DNA of 64,000 nt from Pacificispira sp002696645 (GCF_048892425.1 NZ_JBLZHU010000012.1:25772-89771); one strand, 5' to 3'; counted from the stretch's first letter, positions 25,947 through 35,402 are shown. Numbers and translations are program-made. The notes: a model not told the origin generated them from the letters alone.

Positions 25947-26888
25947 ATGAAAAAACTTCTTATCGCCGCAATCGCCGGCGTATTTATGACAGCAACATCC
26001 GCACAAGCTCAGAACATGACGATCGGAACATCCCAACAGGGGTCTGCGTCCTTTCTGACAGGGTCTGCGGTTGCCAAGGCAATTTCCGAGGCGACAGATT
26101 TGAATCTGCGCGTGGTGCCAGAAGGCGGTTCAGAAATCATCCTGTCGCGCCTGCATGCAGGCGCCATGGTTTTTGGGATTGCGACCAGTCCGCCGTTAAT
26201 CCAGGCCTGGGCCGGTGGTGAAGAATATAAGGGCGTTAAACAGGAAAATGTGCGCGTTGTTGCGGTGCTGCGCACGCTTCGGACCGCCTTTATGGTTCGA
26301 GCGGACTCCGACATTACCTCGACGGCTGATTTTGCCGGCAAACGTATCGCAGAAGGGTTTGGTCGCCAGCGCGCCGCAGGATTGATGCAGGATGCAGGCC
26401 TTGCCGCCGCCGGCGTTGATAAGGCTAATCTGACACTGGTGCCCGTCGCGGGCGGCGCAAAAGCCGTTGATGATCTGGTTGCGGGTCGACTGGATATCAC
26501 GCATTTTTCTCTGTCATCTGGTAAGACGAGAGAGGCGGATGCTTCTGTCGGTATTCGTTTCCTCACCATCCCAGATACCGATGAAGCAAAGGCGGCGGCC
26601 AGCGAGTCCATGCCGGGTGTCTTTATTGAAACGGTAGAGCCCTCTTCCGCCTATCCCGGATTCTCCAAGCCCATCAATGTCATCGCGTCAAAATATCTGT
26701 TGGTCACCAATGCTTCCGCTGATGAAGATGCTGTTTATACTGCGACAAAGGCATTGTACGAGAATAAAGAAAGCCTTGTTGCCGCTTACCCTGCGATGGC
26801 GGAGTTTGATCCAGAAAATATGCGCATGGATCTGGGCGTTCCTTATCATCCCGGCGCTTTAAAGTTCTATGCAGAGATCGGTCAATAG
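25947..26888 (+). CDS. TAXI-family TRAP transporter substrate-binding protein
   Basis: This 313-residue protein has a Sec signal (about residues 1-21, ending SAQA) and the TAXI/NMT1-like binding fold (MTIGTSQQGSASFLTGSAVA at the N-terminus). It delivers a carboxylate or aromatic acid to the fused permease encoded 32 nt downstream. A clear GGGAGGA precedes the ATG. The control region upstream contains the tandem repeat array and a TGCGC palindrome. Confidence 0.93.
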   Translation: MKKLLIAAIAGVFMTATSAQAQNMTIGTSQQGSASFLTGSAVAKAISEATDLNLRVVPEGGSEIILSRLHAGAMVFGIATSPPLIQAWAGGEEYKGVKQENVRVVAVLRTLRTAFMVRADSDITSTADFAGKRIAEGFGRQRAAGLMQDAGLAAAGVDKANLTLVPVAGGAKAVDDLVAGRLDITHFSLSSGKTREADASVGIRFLTIPDTDEAKAAASESMPGVFIETVEPSSAYPGFSKPINVIASKYLLVTNASADEDAVYTATKALYENKESLVAAYPAMAEFDPENMRMDLGVPYHPGALKFYAEIGQ

Positions 26889-26920
26889 AATCTGTATATT
26901 GGTTGGGATACATATAGCTT

Positions 26921-28882
26921 ATGACGGACGATCATAATACAGATGCCGACGAAGCCGGGTCGTACACCAGTCCCTGGATCGTGCGATGGGTCGGGAAGCC
27001 ACTGTTGATTTTGATTACGCTGGCATCATTGGCCTGGGCCGGTGACTTGTATCGACGGGTTGGTTTGATTTTCCTGAATGAGCAATTCTATGCCGGCATG
27101 CTTGCCCTGGGCATGCCGGCACTTTTCCTGATAATACCTGCAACGGGAATACGTAAACGGCTGTATGTGCCCTGGTATGATATTCTGATCGCGATTGTGA
27201 TGGGGGCGACCTCTCTTTACATCATGGTCCAGTTTCCCGTTTTCATTATGAATTACGGCGGCGCCACTACCGGCACGTTGATTGCGGCGACCATCCTTTT
27301 GATTGGTGTGGCAGAAGGGTTACGCCGAACTGCAGGCACTGTTCTTCTGATCTTCCTGTTGGCGTTTCTGGCTTTCGCGTTGGTCGGGCATTTTATTCCG
27401 GGACGATTGCAAGGGGATGATGTAGCGCTGGATCGCCTGATACCGTACGTCACGCTGGATCCAAATGGTATCTTTGGAATTCCGATACATGTTTCAACCA
27501 CCATTGTGATTGCCTTCATTTTCTTTGGGTTTTTGTTGGAACCAAGCGGCGGTGGGCGGTTTTTTGCCGAAGGGTCAACCGCTCTTATGGGCCGGTTCCG
27601 CGGGGGATCTTCCAAAATTGCCGTTGTCGCCTCAACACTTTTCGGGTCGATATCTGGAAGCGCCGTATCCAATGTTATCGCAACGGGATCCATTACCATC
27701 CCAATGATGCGCAAAGGCGGGTACAGCAAGTCATCTGCGGCCGCCATTGAAGCGGTTGCATCAACCGGAGGTCAGCTGATGCCGCCCATGATGGGGGTTG
27801 CAGCATTTCTGATGGCGGAGCTTTTGCAGGTTGATTATTCAGAGGTTGTGCTTGCGGCGATAATTCCAGCATTTCTGTATTACGTTGCTTTGTTCTTCAT
27901 GGTCGATCTGCAGGCTATTCGGGATGGTATTACGGCGGTTGACCGGAAACTGATTCCTCTCTTGATACCGACATTAAAACGAGGGTTTGTCTTCCTCTTA
28001 CCTTTTGTCGTGATAATCGTTGGTCTTTTCGTATGGCACTTACAGCCTGAAACGGCGGCACTTTATGCCGCGTTGATAACACTGCCTGTTGGTTTTCTCT
28101 TTGGCTATAAAGATACAAAGCTAACGGTAGGTAAGGTTGTGACCGCGCTGACCAATACGGGCAAAGCCTCATTGGAATTGCTGATGATCGGTTGCGCCGC
28201 CGGTGCCATCATGGGGGTTCTAAACATAACGGGTCTGGGGTTCGGGTTGACCTTGGGATTGGTTGATTTAGCCAATGGCAATCTTCTTGTCCTGTTGGTT
28301 CTGTCTGCAATTCTTTGCATTGTTTTGGGTATGGGGTTACCGACAACAGCGGTTTACATTCTGCTGGCAACCTTGGTGGCGCCCTCAATCGTGGAAATGG
28401 GTGTCTCGCCAATGGCGGCGCATATGTTCGTCTTCTATTATGGAATGATGTCCATGATTACGCCGCCTGTTGCCATTGCCGCCTTTGCCGCAGCCACGGT
28501 GGCAGGTGCACCGATGATGCAAACCGGATGGCGCGCGGTTCAGTTTGGCTGGGTCGCGTATCTGATTCCATTCCTCTTTGTGTATTCACCCTCTCTTCTT
28601 TTGCAGGGGTCTGTGTTTGAGATTGCCTTAACCCTGGTCACGGCAAGTCTGGGGGTTTGGGTAATATCGGGTGTAGTCGTTGGCTATCTGGGGCAGAAAT
28701 TATCGACGTTCCGTCGGGTGCTTTATTTACTGGTTGGATTGGGGTTGTTGTTACCAGTCGATGCGTCCGTCTATGCACATTGGATCAATGTCGTCGCTGG
28801 GGTCTGCCTGGCGCTGATAATGCTGTCAGACCGTGCGATCTGGCGCAGGAGTATCTCGGGTCGAAAACAAGGATCGGATTAG
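26921..28882 (+). CDS. TRAP transporter fused permease (4TM + 12TM)
   Basis: This 653-residue protein carries the small and large TRAP permease domains in one chain, as is usual for TAXI systems. The N-terminal four helices (about 25-150) are followed by the DctM-like domain with FGSISGSAVSNVIATGSITI and LGMGLPTTAVYILLATLVAP. It works with the SBP just upstream to import the substrate of the IclR-linked cassette by a sodium or proton gradient. Confidence 0.95.
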   Translation: MTDDHNTDADEAGSYTSPWIVRWVGKPLLILITLASLAWAGDLYRRVGLIFLNEQFYAGMLALGMPALFLIIPATGIRKRLYVPWYDILIAIVMGATSLYIMVQFPVFIMNYGGATTGTLIAATILLIGVAEGLRRTAGTVLLIFLLAFLAFALVGHFIPGRLQGDDVALDRLIPYVTLDPNGIFGIPIHVSTTIVIAFIFFGFLLEPSGGGRFFAEGSTALMGRFRGGSSKIAVVASTLFGSISGSAVSNVIATGSITIPMMRKGGYSKSSAAAIEAVASTGGQLMPPMMGVAAFLMAELLQVDYSEVVLAAIIPAFLYYVALFFMVDLQAIRDGITAVDRKLIPLLIPTLKRGFVFLLPFVVIIVGLFVWHLQPETAALYAALITLPVGFLFGYKDTKLTVGKVVTALTNTGKASLELLMIGCAAGAIMGVLNITGLGFGLTLGLVDLANGNLLVLLVLSAILCIVLGMGLPTTAVYILLATLVAPSIVEMGVSPMAAHMFVFYYGMMSMITPPVAIAAFAAATVAGAPMMQTGWRAVQFGWVAYLIPFLFVYSPSLLLQGSVFEIALTLVTASLGVWVISGVVVGYLGQKLSTFRRVLYLLVGLGLLLPVDASVYAHWINVVAGVCLALIMLSDRAIWRRSISGRKQGSD

Positions 28883-28902
28883 TTATGGAGGGGACCCAGA
28901 GA

Positions 28903-29697
28903 CTATTTATCAATTTGCATGGCAGGTTGAATCTGCTGGACGGCCTCATGCAGCAAGGGCAGAAACTTGCTGATCAGATCCTCAACAGTCGCAAAGGTGG
29001 TTGCAACACTGGAATTCAGGCCAGCGATCACGGTGCCATTCGGACCGTGTATTGGAATCGCAATGGATCGGACTCCAAGTTCGGTTTCCTGATCAGAGAT
29101 ACTGTAACCTTGTTCGCGAATTGTAGCGATGCCCGCCATGAAGTCATCGATATCCGTAACTGTATGGGGGGTCCTTTTGATCAAATCGAGTGTGGAGAGG
29201 TAGTGCCGCAAGTCCTCATCTGACCGGCCGGAAAGGATGATCCGTCCGATTGATGAAGAATAAATAGGAAAGCGCGACCCCACAGTCACATTAATGGCAT
29301 AAACACTGCGATGACTTTGAGCTCGGGCAACATAGATGACCTCATCACTGTCTTGGACACCAATCGAAATTGTGCCGAGAGTCTGATCGCAGAATTCATT
29401 CAGAATTGGTTGGATCGCGTCCCATTTCGACATTGTAGAGAAATAGGCATAGCCAAGTTCCAGGACCTTTGGGGCCATGTAAAACCGCTTTTTGCTTTGT
29501 CGCACATAGCCCAGATCACACAGGGTCAACAGGAACCGACGTGTCGTGGCGCGATCCAGGTCGACGATGGCGGCAATGTCACTAAGCGTTGCGCCATCGG
29601 TGACAGTGCCCAGGGCTTTCAATGTATCCAGCCCGCGGGCAAGGGAACGAACATGAGATCGATTGCTTTCATTCTTGACATCATCTGGTGCCATCAA
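28903..29697 (-). CDS. IclR-family transcriptional regulator
   Basis: This 264-residue protein has an N-terminal winged HTH (TLSDIAAIVDLDRATTRRFL, about residues 38-57) and a C-terminal IclR effector domain. The HTH resembles the PcaR/PobR group that senses aromatic acids. It ends 20 nt from the convergent transporter gene and starts 165 nt from the divergent rhodanese gene. A sequence like its proposed operator (29722-29734) lies in that spacer, consistent with autoregulation. Confidence 0.92.
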   Translation of the reverse strand: MMAPDDVKNESNRSHVRSLARGLDTLKALGTVTDGATLSDIAAIVDLDRATTRRFLLTLCDLGYVRQSKKRFYMAPKVLELGYAYFSTMSKWDAIQPILNEFCDQTLGTISIGVQDSDEVIYVARAQSHRSVYAINVTVGSRFPIYSSSIGRIILSGRSDEDLRHYLSTLDLIKRTPHTVTDIDDFMAGIATIREQGYSISDQETELGVRSIAIPIHGPNGTVIAGLNSSVATTFATVEDLISKFLPLLHEAVQQIQPAMQIDK

Positions 29698-29721
29698 AAA
29701 AATTCTCCTGAAGAACTATTG

Positions 29722-29734
29722 GGCGCTTAGTGAA
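29722..29734. promoter_or_regulatory. Candidate IclR operator in the iclR/rhodanese divergent spacer
   Basis: GGCGCTTAGTGAA matches the palindrome at 25779 (read as TGCGCTTAGCGCA) at 10 of 13 positions, and shares GCGCNTAGTGAAAT with the site at 31687. It is just upstream of the IclR start and near the divergent promoter. Confidence 0.4.
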
Positions 29735-29861
29735 ATCATAGAGTGAATCCTAGAATGTTCCAGTGTGATTATAAAAGGTTCTTTCAATAAAGGCCAATTC
29801 AGACAGAGCAAGATGACTGTTCTGAAATGGCGCAGATAAATGATTTCAAAGGGGAGTGAGT

Positions 29862-31460
29862 ATGACGGCTGCGATCGCATCAGTATCACCAAATGAATTG
29901 GCGGATTGGTTGGAGGATCTGGAAGAGATTGCGCTGATCGATGTGCGGGAACAGGGTGATTATGCGCAGGGTCATTTGCTGTTTGCGTCATCGCTGCCCC
30001 TGTCCCGTTTGGAACTGATGGTTGAGCGCGCAATTCCTCGGAAATCCACACGTATCGTCCTATGCGACCAGGGGGATGGTGATCTTGTGGTTCGCGCGGC
30101 AGTCGTTCTTTCCCAGATGGGATACACGAATCTGTACCAATTGGCCGGTGGTGTGGTGGCATGGTCGGACGCCGGGTATCGGACGTTTTCCGGTATATAT
30201 GTTCCCAGCAAGGCCTTCGGTGAAATTGTAGAGCATTATTATGATACGCCAAATATTGACCCGGATGCCCTGGCCCGAATGGTTCAGTCCGGTGATAACG
30301 TGAAGATTTTTGATTGTCGCCCAAAGTTAGAGTTTCGCCGTATGAGCATTCCTGGTGCCGTGAATTGTCCTGGTGGGGAACTTTTGTTGCGCCTGCCGGA
30401 GATATTGCCGTCGCGGGAGACTGTTGTTGTTGTCAATTGCGCGGGCCGGACGCGCAGCATTCTTGGGGCGCAGACACTGATCAATGGGGGGATATCTAAT
30501 CCAGTCATGGCGTTGCGGAATGGAACCATGGGGTGGCAATTAGCCGGATATGAGGTGGATCGGGCACGCGACAACGTCGTCTCCATGCCGGGAAAGGCTG
30601 GTCAGGCCCAGGCCAAGGATTTGGCGCAGGCATGGGCTGAGCGTGAGGCTGTTCGTTCTATATCATGGGACACGTATCTTCGTATGGGCCAGGATGCCGA
30701 TAGGACTACCTATCTGTTCGATGTTCGCGACATCGAAGAGTATCAGGCGGGGACTCCAGAGGGGGCGGTGCTGGCCCCTGCGGGGCAACTTGTTCAGGCC
30801 ACAGACAGCTATGTTGGCACGCTGAAAAGCCGGATTGTTGTTTTTGATGATAAGAAGGTGCGGGCGATTATGGCTGCGACCTGGTTGGCGAAGGCCGGTC
30901 GGGACGAGGTCTATATTCTTACCGATGCGCCACATGAAGTTTGTCACGCTCCGGCGACAGGTCCGATTGGACCGGCGCCAGTTATTTCTCAAGACAGGGT
31001 GATGTCTCCCTCTAAATTGGCCGCCCAATTGGATGATGGTTCAGTATGGTTATTAGACTTGGCGACCAGTCCTGAATTTCTCAATGGTCATATAGCGGGG
31101 GCACATTTTTGTATCCGCTCCAGGATGATGAACGCTTTGTCGAAGCTGGATCCGGAGAAAGACATTGTTCTGACGTCGCCAGATGGCGTCCTGGCGGCCT
31201 GGGCTTTGCCGGAAGTAGCGGCGGTCTGGCCGCGGAGGGTTCATCTGCTTTCCGGCGGGACGCAGGGCTGGCAGTTGAGCGGGATGGCACTGGACAAGGG
31301 GTTCCAGGAAACCTTGGAACCGCCGACGGATCTTTGGCATACGCCCTCTTCAGAATTTGGCGGCGGTAAAGCGGCGATGGCCGAATACATTGAGTGGGAA
31401 ACAGGCCTTATCCCTAAGCTGAAAGGGGAGCCTGGTTTGCGCTTCCGATTGCCGTATTGA
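29862..31460 (+). CDS. Rhodanese-domain protein with four tandem domains
   Basis: The chosen ATG (29862) follows AAGGGGAG and gives about 532 residues; a GTG at 29856 is an alternative. Four rhodanese-like domains follow each other. Two have an active-site Cys: IVLCDQGDGD in domain 1 (to about residue 110) and VNCAGRTRS in domain 2 (to about 230). Domain 3 has Asp (VVFDDKK) and domain 4 has Ser (LTSPDGV) where Cys is expected, so these two look inactive. Rhodaneses move sulfane sulfur from thiosulfate or persulfides. In this operon it may receive sulfur released from the substrate. Confidence 0.88.
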   Translation: MTAAIASVSPNELADWLEDLEEIALIDVREQGDYAQGHLLFASSLPLSRLELMVERAIPRKSTRIVLCDQGDGDLVVRAAVVLSQMGYTNLYQLAGGVVAWSDAGYRTFSGIYVPSKAFGEIVEHYYDTPNIDPDALARMVQSGDNVKIFDCRPKLEFRRMSIPGAVNCPGGELLLRLPEILPSRETVVVVNCAGRTRSILGAQTLINGGISNPVMALRNGTMGWQLAGYEVDRARDNVVSMPGKAGQAQAKDLAQAWAEREAVRSISWDTYLRMGQDADRTTYLFDVRDIEEYQAGTPEGAVLAPAGQLVQATDSYVGTLKSRIVVFDDKKVRAIMAATWLAKAGRDEVYILTDAPHEVCHAPATGPIGPAPVISQDRVMSPSKLAAQLDDGSVWLLDLATSPEFLNGHIAGAHFCIRSRMMNALSKLDPEKDIVLTSPDGVLAAWALPEVAAVWPRRVHLLSGGTQGWQLSGMALDKGFQETLEPPTDLWHTPSSEFGGGKAAMAEYIEWETGLIPKLKGEPGLRFRLPY

Positions 31461-31638
31461 TTTATCCTGGGTCGGAAAGCGATCAATCAGTCTTGTCTTC
31501 CTCAGCCTTCAGCCGATCGCGTTTCAGATAGAGCTGCATGCGTTAGCATGAGTTCGCGTCAGATGTGCCAGATGTGATGTCTCAATAGGTTGTTCATTCG
31601 GGAATTGTTTTAAGAAGTACGGGCTGCGGGTTTCAACA
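31461..31638. other. Intergenic region upstream of the oxygenase operon promoter
   Basis: This spacer leads into the promoter at 31639. I see no coding remnant or hairpin in it. Confidence 0.5.
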
Positions 31639-31667
31639 TTGACACTGGCAAGGATCATGATTATTTT
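31639..31667 (+). promoter_or_regulatory. Sigma-70 type promoter of the aromatic oxygenase operon
   Basis: TTGACA (31639-31644) and TATTTT (31662-31667) are separated by exactly 17 bp. A dyad-rich operator (31677-31699) covers the expected transcription start, the geometry of a repressor site. The first gene begins at 31730. Confidence 0.7.
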
Positions 31668-31676
31668 AGCAAATAA

Positions 31677-31699
31677 CGCACGAACGTGCGCATAGTGAA
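31677..31699. promoter_or_regulatory. Operator-like dyads over the transcription start
   Basis: CGCACGAACGTGCG (31677-31690) is a perfect 6+2+6 palindrome. Overlapping it, TGCGCATAGTGAA (31687-31699) matches the candidate IclR sites at 25779 and 29722. The position, just after the -10 element, suggests repression. Confidence 0.55.
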
Positions 31700-31729
31700 A
31701 TAATAAGAATTTTGAAAGGAAACGAACCA

Positions 31730-32866
31730 ATGGTTCTGGGGTTGTCGTCTAAACATATGGAACTGGTGGAGCGCGTTAACGCCGTCGCACACGATGGGAT
31801 TGCAGATCGGGCGTCCCAGTACGACAGGGACGCTGCATTTCCGGTTCAGGATATTGAGGATCTACGCCAGGCAGGCTTTTTATTGTGCACCCTGCCTGAA
31901 AAGGATGGGGGACTTGGGTTTGGCGTCAATGGGTCAGACCCGCTATCGTTTTTTCTAATTGTGGAACGTCTTGCCGCCATCAGTCCCGCAACGGCACATT
32001 GTTTTCAAGTTCACTGTAATGCCATGCAAATCTTACGGGAATATGGCTCAGACGAGCAGGTTAAACGCTTCATTCAGCCAACGATTGAAAAAGGTCATCT
32101 TTTTGTCGGGGCGGGGTCTGAACCCGGCGGTGGGCGACACTCTTCTACCGCCACCCCTGTTGACGGCGGCCTAAAAGTTACAGGCGTTAAGCACTATGCG
32201 ACAAACGCAACTCACAGCACGTGGATGACAGTGCATGTCCGCAATGAGATCAGTGAGTTGATGGAGACGCTGGTCGTAAACACGAACAGTCCCGGTCTGA
32301 CAATTGATGCCAGTGTCTGGGACCCGACAGGTATGCGCGCCTGCGTCAGCCCGTTGTTGACCTTTAAGGATGTCATTGTTCCAGAAGATTGCATCATGGC
32401 GGATTCGGAAGGGTTTTTTAAGAATCTTTGGCTGGGTAAGATCAATTTTGGCTTCACTGCGAACTATCTTGGGGGCGTACAAGGCCTGTATGAATTCACG
32501 CGGGATTATCTGAGGGATCGGGGTCAAAAAGACAACGAGGTCTATCAAACCGCGCTGGGTACAATGAAGGCACGGCTCGATGCGGCGCGTCTGCTTTTCT
32601 ATAATGCAGCGTCTATCCTGCCTGTCGATTGCGAAAAGGCCCTGATCGCCAGCAATCAGGCTAAATGGTTGGCCGTCGAAACCGCGAACCAGTTCATTAC
32701 AGAAATCGGACAGTTAATCGGCAGTTCGGGTTTTTTCAGAAAATATCCGGTGGAACGTCTGGTGCGTGACCTGCAGGTCCACACGCTGCACCGTCGCCAT
32801 CATGTTGGTGCCGGTATCGTTGGTCAGGCAGAACTGGGCCTGCCGTATGATCTGAATAAATCCTGA
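31730..32866 (+). CDS. Acyl-CoA dehydrogenase-fold flavoprotein, DszC/SfnB-like monooxygenase candidate
   Basis: The chosen ATG follows AAGGAAACGAACCA and gives 378 residues; a TTG at 31712 is less likely. The fold is acyl-CoA dehydrogenase-like: PEKDGGLGFGV, GAGSEPGGGRHS, then VKHYATNATHSTW and a C-terminal helix HRRHHVGAGIVGQAELG. Such C-terminal regions, without an obvious acyl-CoA catalytic Glu, occur in flavin-dependent monooxygenases (DszC, HpaB-like) as well as in true dehydrogenases. A separate flavin reductase (24884-25387) in the same proposed regulon favours the monooxygenase reading. A genuine dehydrogenase remains possible. Confidence 0.75.
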   Translation: MVLGLSSKHMELVERVNAVAHDGIADRASQYDRDAAFPVQDIEDLRQAGFLLCTLPEKDGGLGFGVNGSDPLSFFLIVERLAAISPATAHCFQVHCNAMQILREYGSDEQVKRFIQPTIEKGHLFVGAGSEPGGGRHSSTATPVDGGLKVTGVKHYATNATHSTWMTVHVRNEISELMETLVVNTNSPGLTIDASVWDPTGMRACVSPLLTFKDVIVPEDCIMADSEGFFKNLWLGKINFGFTANYLGGVQGLYEFTRDYLRDRGQKDNEVYQTALGTMKARLDAARLLFYNAASILPVDCEKALIASNQAKWLAVETANQFITEIGQLIGSSGFFRKYPVERLVRDLQVHTLHRRHHVGAGIVGQAELGLPYDLNKS

Positions 32867-32906
32867 GATCCGACACAATACGGATCTATAAACCGGGGAG
32901 CGGAAC

Positions 32907-33728
32907 ATGACACAAAAAAATCCTGGCGCCGAGGATCTGGGTGAACCAGACGGTGTTTATAATTCGTCACAACCAGGCTCGTGGTCTAAAGCGTGGCAGA
33001 CAGACCCGATGGGCGGCGCGCTGAGTGATCACTGGCCGGACCTGATTGCAACATTTCGCTCCCGCGCGCCATTGGGCAGTATGGCGCCTGATTTTAAGGG
33101 AGAGGTGCTGGATGGGCAGTCGGTGTGGCTATCAGATTATCGTGATCATAAGTCTGTACTGATTGTCTTTGGTTCCCTGGCTTGCCCGCCCTGTGTGACA
33201 AATATCCGCATCAATGACCCAAATCTGGTTGGGTTATATGAAACCTATGGGGAAGCAGTTGAGTTCTTGTATCTCTATACAAGGGAAGGGCATCCCGGCT
33301 CAAAAATTGTTCCGCATACCACAATGGAAGACAAGCGGCAGAACGCGCGCCGCCTGAAAGCAGAGGAAGGGATTACATTTCCAATCGTAATCGACGATCT
33401 GGTGGGTACTATCCAGCGCTCCTTTGTTCATCCGCATTTCAACAATCCGGTCTTTCTGATCAATCGCGCTGGAATAGTTACATATAAATCCGCTTGGTTG
33501 GATGCTTCTGAGCTACCGCAAGTGCTGGAGGATCAAGTGCTGTGGGACCGCAGCGCGCAGACCGATGCAACCATTAAGAAAAGCTACAGCGAACGTATCC
33601 GGCCGTTACGTGAACCGTACGATGTGAATTGTAACAAACGGATCAAGCGGCTGATGGACGATATCGGGCTGCCCCAGATAGCAATGGGCGCAATTCCCGG
33701 TATCGATTCTGAGAAGACGGGAGGATGA
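32907..33728 (+). CDS. Redoxin with CPPC motif, iodothyronine-deiodinase-like
   Basis: This 273-residue thioredoxin-fold protein has FGSLACPPCVTNI at about 88-100 (Cys93, Cys96). Deiodinases have the GSxTUPPF pattern at this place; Cys93 falls where their selenocysteine sits. The following FLYLYTREGHPGSK and late FPIVIDDLVGTIQRSF segments also follow the deiodinase layout. Roles known for the family are reductive dehalogenation and peroxide or thiol redox; none is proven here. It lies 40 nt after the flavoprotein and 1 nt before the Rieske dioxygenase, so it is an integral operon member. The GGGGAGCGG ribosome site is strong. Confidence 0.75.
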   Translation: MTQKNPGAEDLGEPDGVYNSSQPGSWSKAWQTDPMGGALSDHWPDLIATFRSRAPLGSMAPDFKGEVLDGQSVWLSDYRDHKSVLIVFGSLACPPCVTNIRINDPNLVGLYETYGEAVEFLYLYTREGHPGSKIVPHTTMEDKRQNARRLKAEEGITFPIVIDDLVGTIQRSFVHPHFNNPVFLINRAGIVTYKSAWLDASELPQVLEDQVLWDRSAQTDATIKKSYSERIRPLREPYDVNCNKRIKRLMDDIGLPQIAMGAIPGIDSEKTGG

Positions 33729-33729
33729 A

Positions 33730-34962
33730 ATGACATCGAACTGTAAGCGGGTTCATGCCGGTCCCTATATTGTGGATCGTGCCTGTTATACCGATCCGGA
33801 GATTTTTGATCAGGAAGTCGAGCGCATCTTTGAGAAGTCCTGGGTCTTTATCGCCCAGGCGAGCGAACTGGCTGAGATCGGTGACTATCGCACCGCCCTG
33901 ATTGGCCGACAGCCTGTTATCGCCATTCGCGGTGAAGACGGAGAAATCCGGGTCTTCTTTAACAGTTGTCGTCATAAGGCGACGATGTTGTTGACGGAAA
34001 AACAAGGGAACTGTCAGAAAATTCGCTGTCCGTATCATCATTGGCAATATGATACCGAAGGAAATCTGAAATCCATTCCCCGTTATGAGGCATATGGCGG
34101 GGCCTTAGATATGACGCGCCTGGGCCTTGTTCAGGTCCCGCGCATGGGGGAGGTCTTTGGTTTGGTGTTTGCCAGCCTGGACCCCGACGCCCAACCGCTT
34201 GATCGCTATATCGGAGACGCGCTTCCCTACCTTAAGGATGTCGCGCTGTATCTTGGCGAGGACATGACCACCATAGGAACCTACGATTACGTCTATGACG
34301 GCAATTGGAAGCTGTTGATGGAGAACACAGTCGACGACTATCATGCGGAGTATCTGCATGACTATGCCTTTGTTCAACGGGCAAAAGTGTTCGGCATGGA
34401 AGATTCTGGCGGGTTCATGTCCGAGGAAGGAAGTCATTTCTCCGTTGAATTGGGACGGCATGGTGCATTTGATCAACATGATGACAAGCGAACTCTTGTT
34501 ACCCAAAAGGTGCGCAGCCGTCGGGTTTATCTGAATGTCTTCCCCTCGTTAATCGCCCTATATAATCCAGTCTGGGATGTAACCGGGTTGCGGATCATGA
34601 TCCCTGAAGCGGTCGATCGCACGCGGGTGATCAATTATGTTCTGGCACCAAAATCCGCTGATTCTGAAAGAATCAGGCTGATTGGGGAACGGTTCCATTA
34701 TTCTTGGGGGCCAGGGGGGCGTGCGGGTGTCGACGACATTCATGTCTTCGCACAGATCCAAAAAGGCCTTCAGGCCAAGGCTGGGGGCAAGATCATCATT
34801 TCCCGTGGGCATGAAACGCCAGGTCCGAATGGTGGGCCGACTGAAGACCATGCTGTACGCGCCTTCTGGAGCGGGTGGCGGGAATTCATGGGGGATATCG
34901 CCGAACCTGCTGATGGCCAAACCATTGATGCAAGTATGGAGCAAGCCTATGCCGAAAACTAA
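33730..34962 (+). CDS. Aromatic ring-hydroxylating dioxygenase alpha subunit
   Basis: This 410-residue Rieske oxygenase has cluster ligands Cys80/His82 and Cys100/His103 (CRHK, CPYHHW) and the mononuclear iron motif ENTVDDYHAEYLH. Length and layout resemble the large subunits of benzoate/toluate and salicylate hydroxylating enzymes. A beta-subunit gene overlaps its 3' end, so the enzyme is probably an alpha-beta hexamer. The ferredoxin and reductase are not in this operon. GGGAGG precedes the start. Confidence 0.93.
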   Translation: MTSNCKRVHAGPYIVDRACYTDPEIFDQEVERIFEKSWVFIAQASELAEIGDYRTALIGRQPVIAIRGEDGEIRVFFNSCRHKATMLLTEKQGNCQKIRCPYHHWQYDTEGNLKSIPRYEAYGGALDMTRLGLVQVPRMGEVFGLVFASLDPDAQPLDRYIGDALPYLKDVALYLGEDMTTIGTYDYVYDGNWKLLMENTVDDYHAEYLHDYAFVQRAKVFGMEDSGGFMSEEGSHFSVELGRHGAFDQHDDKRTLVTQKVRSRRVYLNVFPSLIALYNPVWDVTGLRIMIPEAVDRTRVINYVLAPKSADSERIRLIGERFHYSWGPGGRAGVDDIHVFAQIQKGLQAKAGGKIIISRGHETPGPNGGPTEDHAVRAFWSGWREFMGDIAEPADGQTIDASMEQAYAEN

Positions 34963-35389
34963 TCAAATCGCTGGGGCGCGCTTGTTGTTGGATCGTTATA
35001 TCAGCGCTCTTGACCAGCGCGATTTTCAGGCTTGGTTGAACCTGTATCATCCTGAAGGTTTTTATGCGGTCTTGCGTCGTACTGAGTATGAAACCGGCAA
35101 CAATGTGTTGTTGGTTGGCGAGGATTTGCGACGTTTGCGGGCCCGGTTTGAATCAGGCGAAAGCCGCGATAAGCGCCGTATGCTGCACAGTATTGCCTGG
35201 ATTGTCGAAGGAAAGGAGGAAGGGTCCATACTTGCTGGCTTCACCCTTTGGCTTGATGGGCGTCCTTCCAATTGTGGTTGCTACGAGATGCGTTTGGTGC
35301 AGGACGATCAGGGCCAAATGAAGATCCGGCGTTGCACTGTTATTCTGGATGGCGATGTCATTCAAGACACGGTCTATCTGCCGATCTAG
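34949..35389 (+). CDS. Aromatic ring-hydroxylating dioxygenase beta subunit
   Basis: This 146-residue SnoaL/NTF2-fold protein fits the Ring_hydroxyl_B family (LLDRYISALDQRDFQAWLNL, then RRMLHSIAWIV). It overlaps the alpha gene by 14 nt. The ATG at 34949 is preceded by GGAG at 8 nt and begins the family similarity; an open frame further upstream is not coding. It has no cofactor and stabilises the oxygenase. Confidence 0.88.
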   Translation: MPKTNQIAGARLLLDRYISALDQRDFQAWLNLYHPEGFYAVLRRTEYETGNNVLLVGEDLRRLRARFESGESRDKRRMLHSIAWIVEGKEEGSILAGFTLWLDGRPSNCGCYEMRLVQDDQGQMKIRRCTVILDGDVIQDTVYLPI

Positions 35390-35402
35390 GGAGGATGCCA
35401 TT

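Noticed and set aside
29862..31460. Molybdopterin-synthase sulfurylase (MoeB/Rhd) type protein
   Set aside because: No ThiF/MoeB adenylation domain is present; the whole chain is rhodanese repeats.
31461..31638. Small RNA gene upstream of the oxygenase operon
   Set aside because: No stable terminator or conserved structure could be seen by eye.
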